A DNA stretch of 64,000 nucleotides from Myxococcaceae bacterium (GCA_017881265.1 JADGRA010000067.1:1-64000); one strand, 5' to 3'; positions 41,912 through 53,300 are shown, numbered from the stretch's first letter. Notes: generated from the sequence alone by a model not told the origin. A program made the numbers and translations.

Positions 41912-41917
41912 CGCAGC

Positions 41918-42946
41918 TCAGCCGGGGCTCGCTCCGAGTCGAGCACGGTACTGGCTATCGAAGTACTCACGATAGGCGCCGCTGTTGACGTGCTCCCACC
42001 AAGTGGGGTGGTCAACGTACCAGCGCACCGTCTCGGCCAGACCCTGCTCGAACGTGTGCGCGGGCTTCCAGCCAAGTTCCTTGCGGATCTTGCTGGGATC
42101 GATTGCGTAGCGGCGGTCGTGGCCAGGTCGATCGGCGACGAAGCGGATGAGTTCTTCACTCTTCCCGAGGAGCTTGAGCAATCCTCGGACGAGCTCGAGG
42201 TTCTTCCGCTCGGCACCGCCACCGATGTTGTAGACCTCGCCCGACCGGCCTCGCTCGAGGACACCGAGGAGCGCTTCGCAATGGTCCTCGACGTGGAGCC
42301 AATCACGGACGTTCCCTCCGTCACCGTAAACGGGGAGAGGCTTGTCGTGCAGGGCGTTGACGATCATCAACGGAATCAACTTCTCGGGGAACTGGTAACG
42401 GCCATAGTTGTTGGAGCACCGGGTGACCACGACGTCGAGACCGAAGGTGCGACCGTACGCAAGGGTGACCAGGTCGGCGGCTGCCTTCGAAGCAGAGTAT
42501 GGGCTCGAGGGCTGAAGAGGCGACGACTCGGTGAACGCACCAGTCGGGCCGAGCGAGCCGTACACCTCATCGGTGGAGACCATGACAAACCGACGGACTC
42601 CGATTGCCTTGCACACCTCGAGGAGCACCTGCGTCCCGAGCACGTTGGTCTGCACGAAGACCTCGGGACCCAGGATGGAACGGTCGACGTGGCTCTCCGC
42701 CGCAAGATGCAAGATGCCTTCAATCCGGTAGAGTCCGACGACGTGTTCGATTAGCTCGCGATTACAAATGTTCCCTCGGACGAAGATGTGTTTCGGGTCG
42801 CCCTCCAGCGCCGCGAGGTTTTCGAGGTTACCGGCGTAGGTCAGCTTGTCGAGCGTGACCAAGGTCCAGTCAGGCCGCCTCGCGCGGAGGTGGTGGACGA
42901 GGTTCGACCCGATGAAGCCGCAGCCGCCTGTGATGAGGACATTCAT
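41918..42946 (-). CDS. rfbB: dTDP-glucose 4,6-dehydratase
   Basis: MNVLITGGCGFIGSNLVHHL, STDEVYGSLG, PYSASKAAADLV, CSNNYGRYQFPEKLIPLMI. Confidence 0.97.
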   Translation of the reverse strand: MNVLITGGCGFIGSNLVHHLRARRPDWTLVTLDKLTYAGNLENLAALEGDPKHIFVRGNICNRELIEHVVGLYRIEGILHLAAESHVDRSILGPEVFVQTNVLGTQVLLEVCKAIGVRRFVMVSTDEVYGSLGPTGAFTESSPLQPSSPYSASKAAADLVTLAYGRTFGLDVVVTRCSNNYGRYQFPEKLIPLMIVNALHDKPLPVYGDGGNVRDWLHVEDHCEALLGVLERGRSGEVYNIGGGAERKNLELVRGLLKLLGKSEELIRFVADRPGHDRRYAIDPSKIRKELGWKPAHTFEQGLAETVRWYVDHPTWWEHVNSGAYREYFDSQYRARLGASPG

Positions 42947-43109
42947 TGCGTTCGGCAACACCGACCATCTTCCCGGGCGCGAGTCAACTTTCAAGTGCTC
43001 TTGGCGGGCCGCCTTCGAGGCCATGGACGACGAAACAGCCCCCTTCGGATCTGGATCGGAGATGACGTGCCTAGCCAGGCGCGCACCGGGGTCTCTCCGC
43101 TGGAGCGCC

Positions 43110-44456
43110 TCACCGGTCCATCTGGGGGTCCGGGCACGGGCGTCGAAGGGCGCTGAGTTGGTATTCTTTTAGTACGGGAGCGAAGGTGCGTATCCGCGCT
43201 GGGGTGTGAAAAATGCCCGCGAGCTCGCCATCGGTCGCTGTCTCGTAACAGCGCAGCGCCTTCTGCTGAGCCAGGCGCGTGTTCCTCCAGAAACGGCCTG
43301 CGTCGCCGGCGACCGGTTGGATGAAAAGAACACCACCGAGAACGACCCCCAAATACGCCCCCAGCCCACCAACGGCGAGTCGCCCACCGTTTTCCCCATG
43401 GACGAGCAGGAGCAGGTAGACGCCAACGATGAGGAGATTGACCAGGGTCACATAGCGAACCGACTGCGCCTGGACGTCACCGAAGCCGGACCGTCCGACG
43501 GTAATCATTCCTGCCGTCAAACCCGAAAAGGCGATCAGTCCCAAGGCCATCGTCGTTCGTTCGCTAGGCTGCCTGCGCAGAGCAGTGACGATCGCGAACA
43601 CGGTGAATGCGACGAGGACTGCCCCGCACGCGATACAACGGCGACGCTCATCTTCAAGCGGGCTGCCGAGAAGAACCAGAAAGTACTCAGCGCCAGCTCG
43701 GGGTTCGTGCAGCAAATAAAGCGGGCTCGGATGGTGTCCCGGGCGCGTATATCCCCACAGGTAAGACGCCACGCAGAACGCGCCCGCAGCTGTCCACCGG
43801 ACCATCCGCCCTATCGAACGAGGTCCGTCGCCAGAGCTCAGCCAAATCAACAGCAGGCCAACAGGCCAGACGCACAGTCCCGCCGACAGCGAGTAAGTGC
43901 TGGCAGCTGCCAGCACCATTGCTCCTGCCTCCTGGATTGGCGGAGGACGCGAAGCGACAACGAGGCGCAGGGCTGCGACTGCACTAAAAAGACACAGAAA
44001 GAACGTCACCTGCCATCCCCAGAGCAGGTTATCCCACTGCCTCCAAGAGAAGAGCACCAGGCTCACGGGAACCATCGACAGCACCAAGGGCCACGGTGCG
44101 GACCAGTGGCCGATTTGTTGCCGAATGAGGATGGCTCCCGTCCCCATCAGGAGAATGACGCCGAGATACATTTCCCAGCGAACGTCCCAGTGTGACGCAC
44201 GAGCGAGTGCGAGCATGACGAGCCGTGGCACGACAATCCGGTGCTCGTTGTGCTGGACCCACAAATCGCGTAGCGGCAGACGCCCTTCGAGGGCTTGCTG
44301 CAGCATGGGAACGAAATCCCATTGGTCCCACCATGGGACGTCGACCGAGTACTTTCGGACGAATCCGAAAGTCAACGCAGGGGGCAGAACAACCGCCGCC
44401 CATGCCAGAGTCCTGGCAGCCCTGGATGCCAACGTCGGTGTGGCAGGGCCCTTCAT
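43110..44456 (-). CDS. Polytopic membrane protein, candidate GT-C-like glycosyltransferase
   Basis: About 10 hydrophobic segments; large early loop VDVPWWDQWDFVPMLQQALEGRLPLRDLWVQHNEHR. Confidence 0.6.
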   Translation of the reverse strand: MKGPATPTLASRAARTLAWAAVVLPPALTFGFVRKYSVDVPWWDQWDFVPMLQQALEGRLPLRDLWVQHNEHRIVVPRLVMLALARASHWDVRWEMYLGVILLMGTGAILIRQQIGHWSAPWPLVLSMVPVSLVLFSWRQWDNLLWGWQVTFFLCLFSAVAALRLVVASRPPPIQEAGAMVLAAASTYSLSAGLCVWPVGLLLIWLSSGDGPRSIGRMVRWTAAGAFCVASYLWGYTRPGHHPSPLYLLHEPRAGAEYFLVLLGSPLEDERRRCIACGAVLVAFTVFAIVTALRRQPSERTTMALGLIAFSGLTAGMITVGRSGFGDVQAQSVRYVTLVNLLIVGVYLLLLVHGENGGRLAVGGLGAYLGVVLGGVLFIQPVAGDAGRFWRNTRLAQQKALRCYETATDGELAGIFHTPARIRTFAPVLKEYQLSALRRPCPDPQMDR

Positions 44457-45262
44457 CTCGCTCGCTGGAGTTCTGGACGGGAGGACCCCTCCGCGGTCGG
44501 CCTCGCCCCAACGGTGAGCACGAAAGAACCAAACGCGCGTCCGAGTCCTACCCGTTCCCAAAGCCAGTCGACACCGTTGAGGACGCTCAGGATCGAATCA
44601 ATAAGCTTGGGTGCGACGTGCCGATACGCGATTCCAGATTGAGCGCGTTGCCGAATCTCGACGAGTCCCGCGGATTCGAACACGCTCCGCAACTTAGACG
44701 GGAGCAATGGACATTCGTCGGGGCTCACGCCCTCAGACAAGTAGAATGGGCTCCGCGGATGCCGCAGAAGAAGCATTCCTGGATGGAGAAGGTTTGGGTC
44801 ATAGGCAAAGACTGTGCCCCCCGGGCGCACGACTCTAGCTGCTTCTCGAAGGGCACGGGCGATGTCCGGGATGTGATGCAGCACACTGCTGAAGGCGACA
44901 ACGTCGAACGTTTCGTCGTCGAAACGGAGGTTGCATGCATCTCCGACCTCCCACTTCAGCTTTGGGTACTTCGCACGAGCCACCTCGATGGAACGCACCG
45001 ACAAGTCGACGCCCACGTACCCAGTCGCCCGTCGAGCGTAGATGCTGTGGGACGCACCGGTGCCGCAACCGATGTCCAGCAGTGACAGGCGTTCTCGGGG
45101 GAGCACCCACTCCTCAAAACGCCGTGCAAGTACCGCCCATCCAGAGTCGGCGAAGGGATTGAAGTCCCCTTGCTCGGCGACGAATCCGTCGAAGAACGCC
45201 GATTCACGCTCGGCCACCGACGCACGCATGGGCTCGGGAACCCCTGAAGAATGGGGTTTCAT
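44453..45262 (-). CDS. Class I SAM-dependent methyltransferase
   Basis: LLDIGCGTGASHSIYARRATGYVGVDLS; AFSSVLHHIPDIARALREAARVVRPGG. Confidence 0.93.
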   Translation of the reverse strand: MKPHSSGVPEPMRASVAERESAFFDGFVAEQGDFNPFADSGWAVLARRFEEWVLPRERLSLLDIGCGTGASHSIYARRATGYVGVDLSVRSIEVARAKYPKLKWEVGDACNLRFDDETFDVVAFSSVLHHIPDIARALREAARVVRPGGTVFAYDPNLLHPGMLLLRHPRSPFYLSEGVSPDECPLLPSKLRSVFESAGLVEIRQRAQSGIAYRHVAPKLIDSILSVLNGVDWLWERVGLGRAFGSFVLTVGARPTAEGSSRPELQRAR

Positions 45263-45969
45263 GACGCGCGCGACCTAAAGGCAGCGAGGTACCAGCGCAG
45301 GTAATCCAAGAACCACTTCCGAAGCTGGAAATTACTCTTGCCAGAGGTTCGTTCGGTCCAAGTCGTCGGCAATTCACCGATGCGCAAGCCACGCAGGTGT
45401 GCCTTCACCGTCAGTTCCAAGGCGACCTCAAATCCCCCTCTGCTCTCGATCTTGACGGATTTCAGGAACTCGGCCCGGTAAAGCTTGAAGTTACTCGTCG
45501 CATCGGCTGTTCCAACGCCAGCAAGCCAACGCAGGCTGAGCCCGGCCGTACGGGAGAGAGCGCTCTTCAACAGCGGCCCGCCTCGCTGGGCGCCGCCGCG
45601 CATGTAGCGACTTGCAGCGACCAGGTCATATCCCTCCCGTGCAAGAGCCACCATCTGGTCTACTTGCCGATGGTCATCGGAGCCATCCGCCATTGTCACA
45701 ACCACGAAGCCATGGTCTGCCTCCGCAAGGCCCGTCCTCAGCGCCCCGAGAACGCCCTTGCCAGCGCTGAGCAGCAACTCCACTCGCGCGTCTTGAGCCG
45801 CAATTGCCCGCGCCACCGGGACGGTGGTGTCCTCTTCCCGGTCGTAGACTACCTTCAGCCTCCACGGAGTGAGCACGTGGGTACGGAGGCTCTCGTACAG
45901 GCGAGGAAAGTTCTCGGCCTCATTGTAGACGGGAACGACGAGAAGGAGGTCCGTCCCACCAGGCGTCAG
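45259..45969 (-). CDS. GT2 glycosyltransferase (polyprenyl-phosphate-sugar synthase-like)
   Basis: LLLVVPVYNEAENFPRLYESL, MADGSDDHRQVDQMV, SNFKLYR; likely CTG start at 45969 forming a CTGA overlap, otherwise upstream ATG 46044. Confidence 0.85.
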   Translation of the reverse strand: MTPGGTDLLLVVPVYNEAENFPRLYESLRTHVLTPWRLKVVYDREEDTTVPVARAIAAQDARVELLLSAGKGVLGALRTGLAEADHGFVVVTMADGSDDHRQVDQMVALAREGYDLVAASRYMRGGAQRGGPLLKSALSRTAGLSLRWLAGVGTADATSNFKLYRAEFLKSVKIESRGGFEVALELTVKAHLRGLRIGELPTTWTERTSGKSNFQLRKWFLDYLRWYLAAFRSRAS

Positions 45970-46985
45970 ATGTTGCCCAGCGTTACCTGGTCTTTCACCC
46001 AAGGGATGACCTCGTCGAGCATCTTGTCCAACGATGTGGTGCACTCGAAGTCGAGCACACGCTTCGCCTTTGTGACGTCAGGGACGCGGCGCTGGACATC
46101 GTACTTGAAGGGCTGATCCGAGGCCCATCGGAACGGCACGCTGGGCTTCAGCTTCTGCCAGGTCTTCTCCGCGAGTTGCAGTACGGTCGTGCTCTCCGCC
46201 GTCGAGATATTGAAATCTTCGTTCAAGGCCCGCGGGTGCTCGATACACACCCGGATGCCCTTCGCTAGATCGCCGCCGTAGGTGTAGTGCCGGACCTGGC
46301 TCCCGTTTCCGAGAATATGGAGAGGCTCCTGTCCTTTGACGATCTTTTGGACGAGGTCTGGGACAACGTGGCTCATCGCGAGCTTGATGTTGCCACTCAT
46401 GACTTGGCGATCGTTCTTGGCGCGGCCCTCGCCAATGCCCACGCAGTTGAACGGTCGCACGATGGTGAACGGCAGCTTGTATTGCTCGAGTGCACCCTTG
46501 GCGAAGTACTCGCACGCTAGTTTCTGAAACCCGTACGTCGAAAGTGGCGGGGGCGAGCGCAGTTGCTCTCCTTCCGGGGTCGGAAACCGCTCGGTGCTCT
46601 CGTACACCATGGAGCTTGAAAGGACAGTGATCTTCTTCAGCCTTTGCGTCCGATGGGCCCAAATGGCAGCGTCGAAAGTCGAAGCAATAATCCGTTCGTT
46701 CTCGGCGAGCAGATCGTAAGCCAGTTCGTGAAAGTAGCTGATTCCGCCGATCACCGCTGCGCCGGCGACGAGATGGTCGCAGTCGGCGAGGAGTTCCTTC
46801 AGGAGGCCGACATCCTTCGCGTCTCCCTCCACCAATCGAAAGCGTGGGTTGGCTCCATAGCTCCTGACCAGCCGGCCGTACTTCGAGAGGTTGTCCAGGC
46901 CGACAACGTCGTATCCTTGGGCCAACAACTCCTCCACGAGATAACCAGCGATGAACCCGGACGCTCCACTGACGAGAACCTTCAA
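45966..46985 (-). CDS. NAD-dependent epimerase/dehydratase (nucleotide sugar)
   Basis: LKVLVSGASGFIAGYLVEELLAQGYDVVGLDNLSKYG; YGFQKLACE YxxxK; TTG start overlapping upstream TGA. Confidence 0.9.
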   Translation of the reverse strand: MKVLVSGASGFIAGYLVEELLAQGYDVVGLDNLSKYGRLVRSYGANPRFRLVEGDAKDVGLLKELLADCDHLVAGAAVIGGISYFHELAYDLLAENERIIASTFDAAIWAHRTQRLKKITVLSSSMVYESTERFPTPEGEQLRSPPPLSTYGFQKLACEYFAKGALEQYKLPFTIVRPFNCVGIGEGRAKNDRQVMSGNIKLAMSHVVPDLVQKIVKGQEPLHILGNGSQVRHYTYGGDLAKGIRVCIEHPRALNEDFNISTAESTTVLQLAEKTWQKLKPSVPFRWASDQPFKYDVQRRVPDVTKAKRVLDFECTTSLDKMLDEVIPWVKDQVTLGNI

Positions 46986-48166
46986 ATGACGCTTCCTTTC
47001 CCGCGGTGGTTCCACACATCAACAACGGGCTTCCCCAGGTAGTTCAAATCGCGATACCGCTGGTGGGGCGCTCCAATGACGAAGAGGTTCGCTCGTTCGA
47101 GAACCTCCGCTTCGGGAAGAAGTTCCGGATCAACAACATACGGGTCGGTGGTGAGCACCGCCGCTGAGGTTAGAGACAGTATTTTCTTGAGCTTGTACGA
47201 CAGCGATTCACGAGTGTCATCGCTTTCTGCTTTGAAAGCCATGCCAAGAAGTCCAACCGTCTTGTTCTTGAGATCAGGCCACCGACGCTGCATCCGATTC
47301 ACAACGAATTGTGGTAACCCCTCGTTGACGAGCATTGCAGAGTGGCCCAGGAAGAACTGATTATTGTTGAAGGCCGACATCTGCATCGTGTCTTTGAAGA
47401 GGCACGGGCCCGCTGCAAAGCCGGGAGCCGGCATGTGCGCAGCCCTAGGGTACTTGAACTTCATCGCGTGCAAGATGCGATGGAAGTCAATGTTCCATTC
47501 TGAGCTGAGCATGTAGAACTGGTTCGCGACGGCGAACGTGACGTAGCGAAAGACGTTGTTGAAGAGCTTGGTGAGTTCCGCTTCTAGGGGCGTCAGCTCG
47601 AGGAGATCGATGCCGAGCGGCTCAAAGACGGCTCTGGAGGCGGCGACTCCGACAGGCGAGAAGCTGGCGACAATCTGCGGAAGCTTCCGGATTTCCTCCA
47701 GAGCGACGCCCTCGGCGACGCGCTCCGGACAGAAAGCGACGTGGACGTCCAACCCACGCCGGCGAAGTTGGTCCTGTACCCGCTCGGAGGTCCCCGGGTA
47801 CACGGTGGACCGCAGAACGAGGGTCTGCCCCGGATGCAGAACCTCGTAGAGTTGGCTCAGCAGCCGATCGAACACCGCGAACGACGGATTCAGGTGTTCA
47901 TCCACTGGGGTGCCGATGACGACGATGAGCGTCTCGCACTCCCTCAGGACGTCGGGGCTAGCGCTGACCACCAGCCCACTCGCCAGGGCGTCCCTTAGCC
48001 CTTCGGTCGCGCCAGCGTCGCGGAACGGCATTTCTCCCCGCTTCACGCGTTCGACGGCCTTCGCGTCGATGTCGAAGATTCGGACGTGGTGATGGGGGGC
48101 AAGCGCAATTGCCAGCGGAAGGCCAACGTGGCCGCAACCCCCTACGACTCCGACAGTTTGTCTCAT
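46982..48166 (-). CDS. UDP-glucose/UDP-ManNAc-type nucleotide-sugar dehydrogenase
   Basis: VGVVGGCGHVGLPLAIAL; catalytic Cys in GFAAGPCLFKDT; LGMAFKAESDDTRES. Confidence 0.93.
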   Translation of the reverse strand: MRQTVGVVGGCGHVGLPLAIALAPHHHVRIFDIDAKAVERVKRGEMPFRDAGATEGLRDALASGLVVSASPDVLRECETLIVVIGTPVDEHLNPSFAVFDRLLSQLYEVLHPGQTLVLRSTVYPGTSERVQDQLRRRGLDVHVAFCPERVAEGVALEEIRKLPQIVASFSPVGVAASRAVFEPLGIDLLELTPLEAELTKLFNNVFRYVTFAVANQFYMLSSEWNIDFHRILHAMKFKYPRAAHMPAPGFAAGPCLFKDTMQMSAFNNNQFFLGHSAMLVNEGLPQFVVNRMQRRWPDLKNKTVGLLGMAFKAESDDTRESLSYKLKKILSLTSAAVLTTDPYVVDPELLPEAEVLERANLFVIGAPHQRYRDLNYLGKPVVDVWNHRGKGSVI

Positions 48167-48539
48167 AGGGTCTCAAAACCCCGCCCTCAAGGGGCTCGGG
48201 GCAAGGAGACGCGCAACCTAGAAGAAGCAGAATGGTGGGTCAACCACGCAGACAGCACTGTTCGAGGTGGTCCTGCGCCCACGGCGACGGCGTGGACGAG
48301 GCGAGCAGCGCGCGAAGGGCATGAGCCCATGAATTAGCGCTTGCTCTCGGTCAGCGCCCCACTGCCATCCGCTGCCCTGCAGACCTCAAGTGGCAAGAGC
48401 ATCAGAGAAGCAGCATCCGGGCCTTGAAGACGGCTTTCACCGCGTTGCAGGAACACTTCGGGAATGCGACCATGACGACGGAGGCCGCGCTTGTTCAAGA
48501 CATCGGCACGCGCTGGGAGTTCCACGTTAGGCCACTGGT

Positions 48540-50159
48540 ATGAGAGGTCACGAGCTAGTCAAGAGGCTCCTCGGGGTGTTCGCGCGCCCCCCTGCTGGTG
48601 TAACCGCGGCACTTCTCTTTGGCGGGAGCGCCTCGCTCGCACGTGGAACCGACGCGACATGGGACCTCAGAAACTATCATTTTTACAATCCTTGGGCATT
48701 GCTCCATGGGCGCCTCTATCTTGATTACGCGCCAGCACAAATTCAGACCTACCTCAATCCGCTTCCAGATCTCCCGTTCTACGCATTAGTGCGGGCTGGA
48801 ATGCCCGCGCCATTTATTGCGTTCTTGACGGGCCTTCCCTTCGGTCTTGCCGTCTACTTCTTTTGTCGAATCGTGCACCGCGTGACGCTCGACCTCGGCG
48901 TTCGGCGGCAGGCACTCGCTCTCTTTGCGATTTGTGCGGTGGCGTTCACCGGTGCGGCAGGGTTCTCCCAAATCGGGTCGACAATGAACGAATGGACAAC
49001 GACGGCATTGGTGATGGTCGCTTTGTTTCTCCTCGTACGTAACGTCAGCGAGGGCCAGGCGTTGAATGTTTCTACGTCAGTCGTGGCCGGCGTAGCTTCC
49101 GGTGCCGCAGCCGGCCTGAAGCTCACCGCCGTCGTATACGTCATTGGACTGTCTACGGCGGCTCTTCTGTTTTTCGGGCGAAGGCGAGACTCCACTCGAG
49201 GCCTGCTGAGTTTTGCGACTGGGATTATTTTTGGATTCTTGGTTACCTATGGTTTCTGGGGACTAGCGCTCTGGAAGAGATTCGGTTCCCCATTCTTCCC
49301 GTTCTTCAACGGTATCTTTAGGTCGGTCTATTGGGAGCCACTGAATTTTTTCGATACAAGATTTCGTACGCACGGGCTCGCGTGGCTGACGTTTCCGTTC
49401 CGGCTCGCCAAGGGAGGGGCGGTCGCGAGCGAAATCTATCAGCGTGAGCCAAGGTTGGCTGTCCTGGTTGCTCTGGTGATCGCTCTGGTTGTCTCGAGAG
49501 CATGGGCTTGGAGGAGGTACGGCTCCCGGTCGGACTTGGGCAGCCGTCTGACGCCGCGTGCCAGCGTGGTCTTTCTCGTCGAGTTCCTCGGCGCTTCCTA
49601 CTTGGTCTGGCTCGCGACCTTTGTAATCTATCGCTATGCGATTCCCATCGAGCTCGTCGCGAGCCTGCTTCTTGTCCTGACGCTGCGGTTGGCTCTTGCG
49701 GAGAACCGAGCTCGGGACCTGATCACTAGTGCGGTGCTCGGCGCCATTATTGCGACAACAGCTGCGCCGGATTGGGGACGCGGCCCTTTTCGCACGGGTC
49801 GCTACATCGACGTTCGGCTTCCATCGCTGCCGGAGGATTCTATAGTCCTGATACTCTCCAGAGAGCCCTTCGGGTACATCGTGCCCTTCATCGACTCCCG
49901 CTCACGCGCCGTGCGGCCAATCAGCAATTTTACGGGACCGGACCATCACAATCGGCTGGAGCAAGAGCTCTCGGAGATTGTAGCGAACCAGCTCGGCCCG
50001 ATGTACGTCATCAGATACCTTGATGTCCTTGATCCAGCGGAGGAGCAGGCGCTTGAAACTTACCGGCTGCGACGGGTGGACGACCGATGTCAGGCGATTG
50101 AATCGAATCTGGAGGCGAACAGACGCCTCGGCATCTGTCCAGTGATTCGGCGGTCTTAG
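48540..50159 (+). CDS. Polytopic membrane protein, candidate GT-C/GT39-87-like
   Basis: Many TM segments; WDLRNYHFYNPWALLHGRLYLDYAPAQIQTYLNPLPDLPFY. Confidence 0.65.
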   Translation: MRGHELVKRLLGVFARPPAGVTAALLFGGSASLARGTDATWDLRNYHFYNPWALLHGRLYLDYAPAQIQTYLNPLPDLPFYALVRAGMPAPFIAFLTGLPFGLAVYFFCRIVHRVTLDLGVRRQALALFAICAVAFTGAAGFSQIGSTMNEWTTTALVMVALFLLVRNVSEGQALNVSTSVVAGVASGAAAGLKLTAVVYVIGLSTAALLFFGRRRDSTRGLLSFATGIIFGFLVTYGFWGLALWKRFGSPFFPFFNGIFRSVYWEPLNFFDTRFRTHGLAWLTFPFRLAKGGAVASEIYQREPRLAVLVALVIALVVSRAWAWRRYGSRSDLGSRLTPRASVVFLVEFLGASYLVWLATFVIYRYAIPIELVASLLLVLTLRLALAENRARDLITSAVLGAIIATTAAPDWGRGPFRTGRYIDVRLPSLPEDSIVLILSREPFGYIVPFIDSRSRAVRPISNFTGPDHHNRLEQELSEIVANQLGPMYVIRYLDVLDPAEEQALETYRLRRVDDRCQAIESNLEANRRLGICPVIRRS

Positions 50160-50289
50160 GCTGGTCGGAGAACCCGGTTGGGCACCGGAGCTCCCGTTGG
50201 CCAGCTAGGTTCCATCGATGCGGGCGGCGCACAAGCAGCTATCGCGCGGTCCTAACAACGCCAGGACGGGGGAAACGCCGAAATAGCAG

Positions 50290-50308
50290 CATAACGCTAT
50301 GCGTTATG
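50290..50308. promoter_or_regulatory. 19-bp palindrome resembling HigA-type antitoxin operators
   Basis: CATAACGC-TAT-GCGTTATG. Confidence 0.55.
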
Positions 50309-50398
50309 AGGGTTTTGTGAAAGAAGCTCGAACTCGGGCTGAAGTTCTGATGAACCCAGGCGCCCCGGTCTTCGTCGAAGTGGTCACTCCCGTTTGGC

Positions 50399-53300
50399 AT
50401 GAGCAACGAGCAAGCACCGTTCCGCTACTCCAGGCCTCCCGTTGACCCTGAGGGAAGGGAGCCCCTTGCCATCATCTCTCGCTGGATTGGGTCCGGAGCC
50501 GCGGTTCTCGACCTGGGAGCCTCGACCGGAGCTTTGGCCCGTCTCCTTGCTGCGCGGGGTTGCGTCCTCGACGGTGTGGAGATTGATCCCATCGCGGCGG
50601 CGACGGCGCGGCCGTCTTATCGTTCGCTGGTCGAAGCAGATCTTGAAACCGCCCGCCTGCCCGCGCTTTTCGAGGGGCGACGGTACGACGCCGTGGTCTG
50701 CGCCGACATCCTCGAGCACTTGCGAGACCCGGGCCCGCTTCTCGACCAGGCACGCGAGCTTCTGAACCCGGACGGAGCCCTCCTCGTCTCCCTTCCCAAC
50801 GTGGGCTACGCCGGGGTCGTGCTCGAACTGCTGGCCGGCGAATTCAATTACCGACCACTCGGGATTCTCGACTCGACACACGTTCGCTTCTATACGCGGC
50901 CCTCCCTGCTGAAGCTCGTCACCAACCATGGCTTCCACCCGGAAAAGCTGGAACTCGTCACTCGGACCCTCGACGATTCGGAGTTTGGGAGTCGCATGCT
51001 GGAACGCATTCCGCCGCGCATGCTCCGGGCCGTGCACGAGCAGACCGATGCACTCGTCTATCAGTTCGTCTTGCGTGCGAAGCTCATTCCGGGCCCTCGC
51101 GCCTTCGCGACCTCGCCGCCGCTTCCACTCGCGTGCTTTGTAGCACAGCTGTTTTGGAGTACAGGAGCCGCCAAGACATACGAGGAGAAGAACAGCGTCA
51201 CGACGACCGCCCCGCTCGATAGTGCGGTGCACGAGCTGAGATTTGTGTTCCCGGCATCGTCTGGCGAGCCTATTTCCCTGCGGCTCGATCCCTCTGACCG
51301 CCCTGGCTTCATTCACCTACACAGCTTGGCAGAGGAAAGTGAATCGGGCCCACCGCGATGGACGTGGCTGGCGGGCCAGGGTCCACCTCCAGTTCGCCCC
51401 CTTAGCCAGTTGCTCGCCCTTCCAGCTGATCCCATTCCAACATTCCTGTCCCTGGGCGAGGACCCATCGCTCGAGTTGATCCTCCCCCAGAAGGTGCAGC
51501 GTGAGGGCCGTGGCCTCCTCGTCGTCCGAATTTCGCTGTCGCCGACCGCGGAGGCCCTGGCGGTTGCTCGCGGAGCCGCGGATGCAGAAGGACGGTTAGC
51601 CCGTTCAGATGCTGCAACTGCAAGAATCGAACAGCAACTTGCTCGGACGGACGCGCGCCTTGCTCAGACGGAGGTGCGGCTACTAGAGGTCGGCGACCGC
51701 GAGCAGGCCAGTCTCCTCGCAACACGAGCTGACATCGCAGCGGCCGCGAAGGCGATTACGGCACTTGAACTCTCCAACCAAGCCCACGGCGAGGCCCGAC
51801 TAGACGACTTCGTCCAACTGTCCAACGGCATCGCAAGACTCCACAGCGAGATGGAAAGGCTTCGGGGGACGCTCGACGAGATGCAGTCCTCGAGCTGGCG
51901 GGGGGTACTTTCCAGACTCACCACTCGGATGCGCCGACGCAGCCGTCGCGTGATCGCTTCTCTGCTCCCGAGCCGTGTCAAAGCCTTTATCCGAAAGCAG
52001 CGACTTCTGCGACGCGCACGACTGATTACCAGTGCCGGTCTCTTCGACGCCGCCTACTACCGATCCCAAAACCCCGATGTGGGCGCTGCTGGGTTGGAGC
52101 CGCTTCACCACTACCTGGCCCACGGAGCGGCGGAGGGCCGGGACCCTCATGAGATGTTTGATACGTCATATTATCTCGAGCAAAACCCAGACGTGGCAGC
52201 GAGCGGACTCAATCCTCTCTTGCATTTCAGTTTGCACGGACGCGCCGAGGGCCGGCGACCGCACCCTGGCTTCACGGCAGATCAGTATCGCGCAGCCACG
52301 TCTCAAGGCCACCTCGTGGCTACCCGCGAGTCAAGTCCGACGGTCTCCTCAAGGCAGCACCTTGGTCTCACATTTCGGCGCTTCAGGACCCGTCGGTTCG
52401 ACAAAGGCCATCCGCAGCAAGATGCAGGCAAAGCCCCTAGCTTCAGAACTCTCGTCGTTAGTCACGTGCTGCCATTCCCGCCGCGCGCTGGCAACGAGTA
52501 CCGCATCCATCGGATGGTGAAGTGGCTCGAATCGATCGGGCACGAGGTCCACCTTGTCGTGGAACCGCTTCCAGGCGAATCTCTGGAGGCCGCGGCAGTG
52601 GAGCGTGCGGCGCTTGAATACCCAAACCTGATCGTCTGCGAACGGGACGGCACGCTACTCTACCAGTCCGGACGACCGGAGGTCATCTCGCAACTGTCAG
52701 CGTTGGATGAGGAGAAACCGCATTCGTTTGGAAAGCTGCCTAGTTCCGCGGGCCCAACAGCCGGGAAAGTCGCGGACCTCGAGCAGACCTTCTGTCCGGA
52801 CCACCTCCTCGACCTCCTGCTCCGGTTAGAGCATTCCATCCGACCGCACCTGGTAATCTGCAATTACGTCTTCATGAGTCGCTTTCTCACGATGTTGAGT
52901 AGCACCGTCTTCAAGGTCATCGACACCATCGATGTCTTCTCGACAAAGGCCAGCAAGGTCCTGCGCTTTGGAGTGGCTGACTCTCTCGATATTTCGCCTG
53001 TGGACGAAGGCAACCTCCTGAGGCGCGCCGACTTAGTTGTCGCCATTCAGCCGAATGAGGCCACGGAACTTCGGACACTGGTACCCGACAGGCCGGTCGT
53101 GACAGCAGGAGTCGACTTTACAATCGTCGCAGATCCTCGGGCCACACCGAGTGAGCCCGTAGTCCTGTACGTTGCCTCGAGCAACGCCCTCAACGTGAAA
53201 GGTGTCCGGGACTTTCTCTCCCTGTCATGGCCTCTGGTCCGACAGAGTGTTCCAGATGCCCGAATGTTGGTCGTCGGTCCTGTCTGCGAGGCAATCGACG

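Noticed and set aside
41594-42754. 386-aa plus-strand ORF opposite rfbD/rfbB
   Set aside because: Antisense to two clear dTDP-rhamnose enzymes; composition is not protein-like
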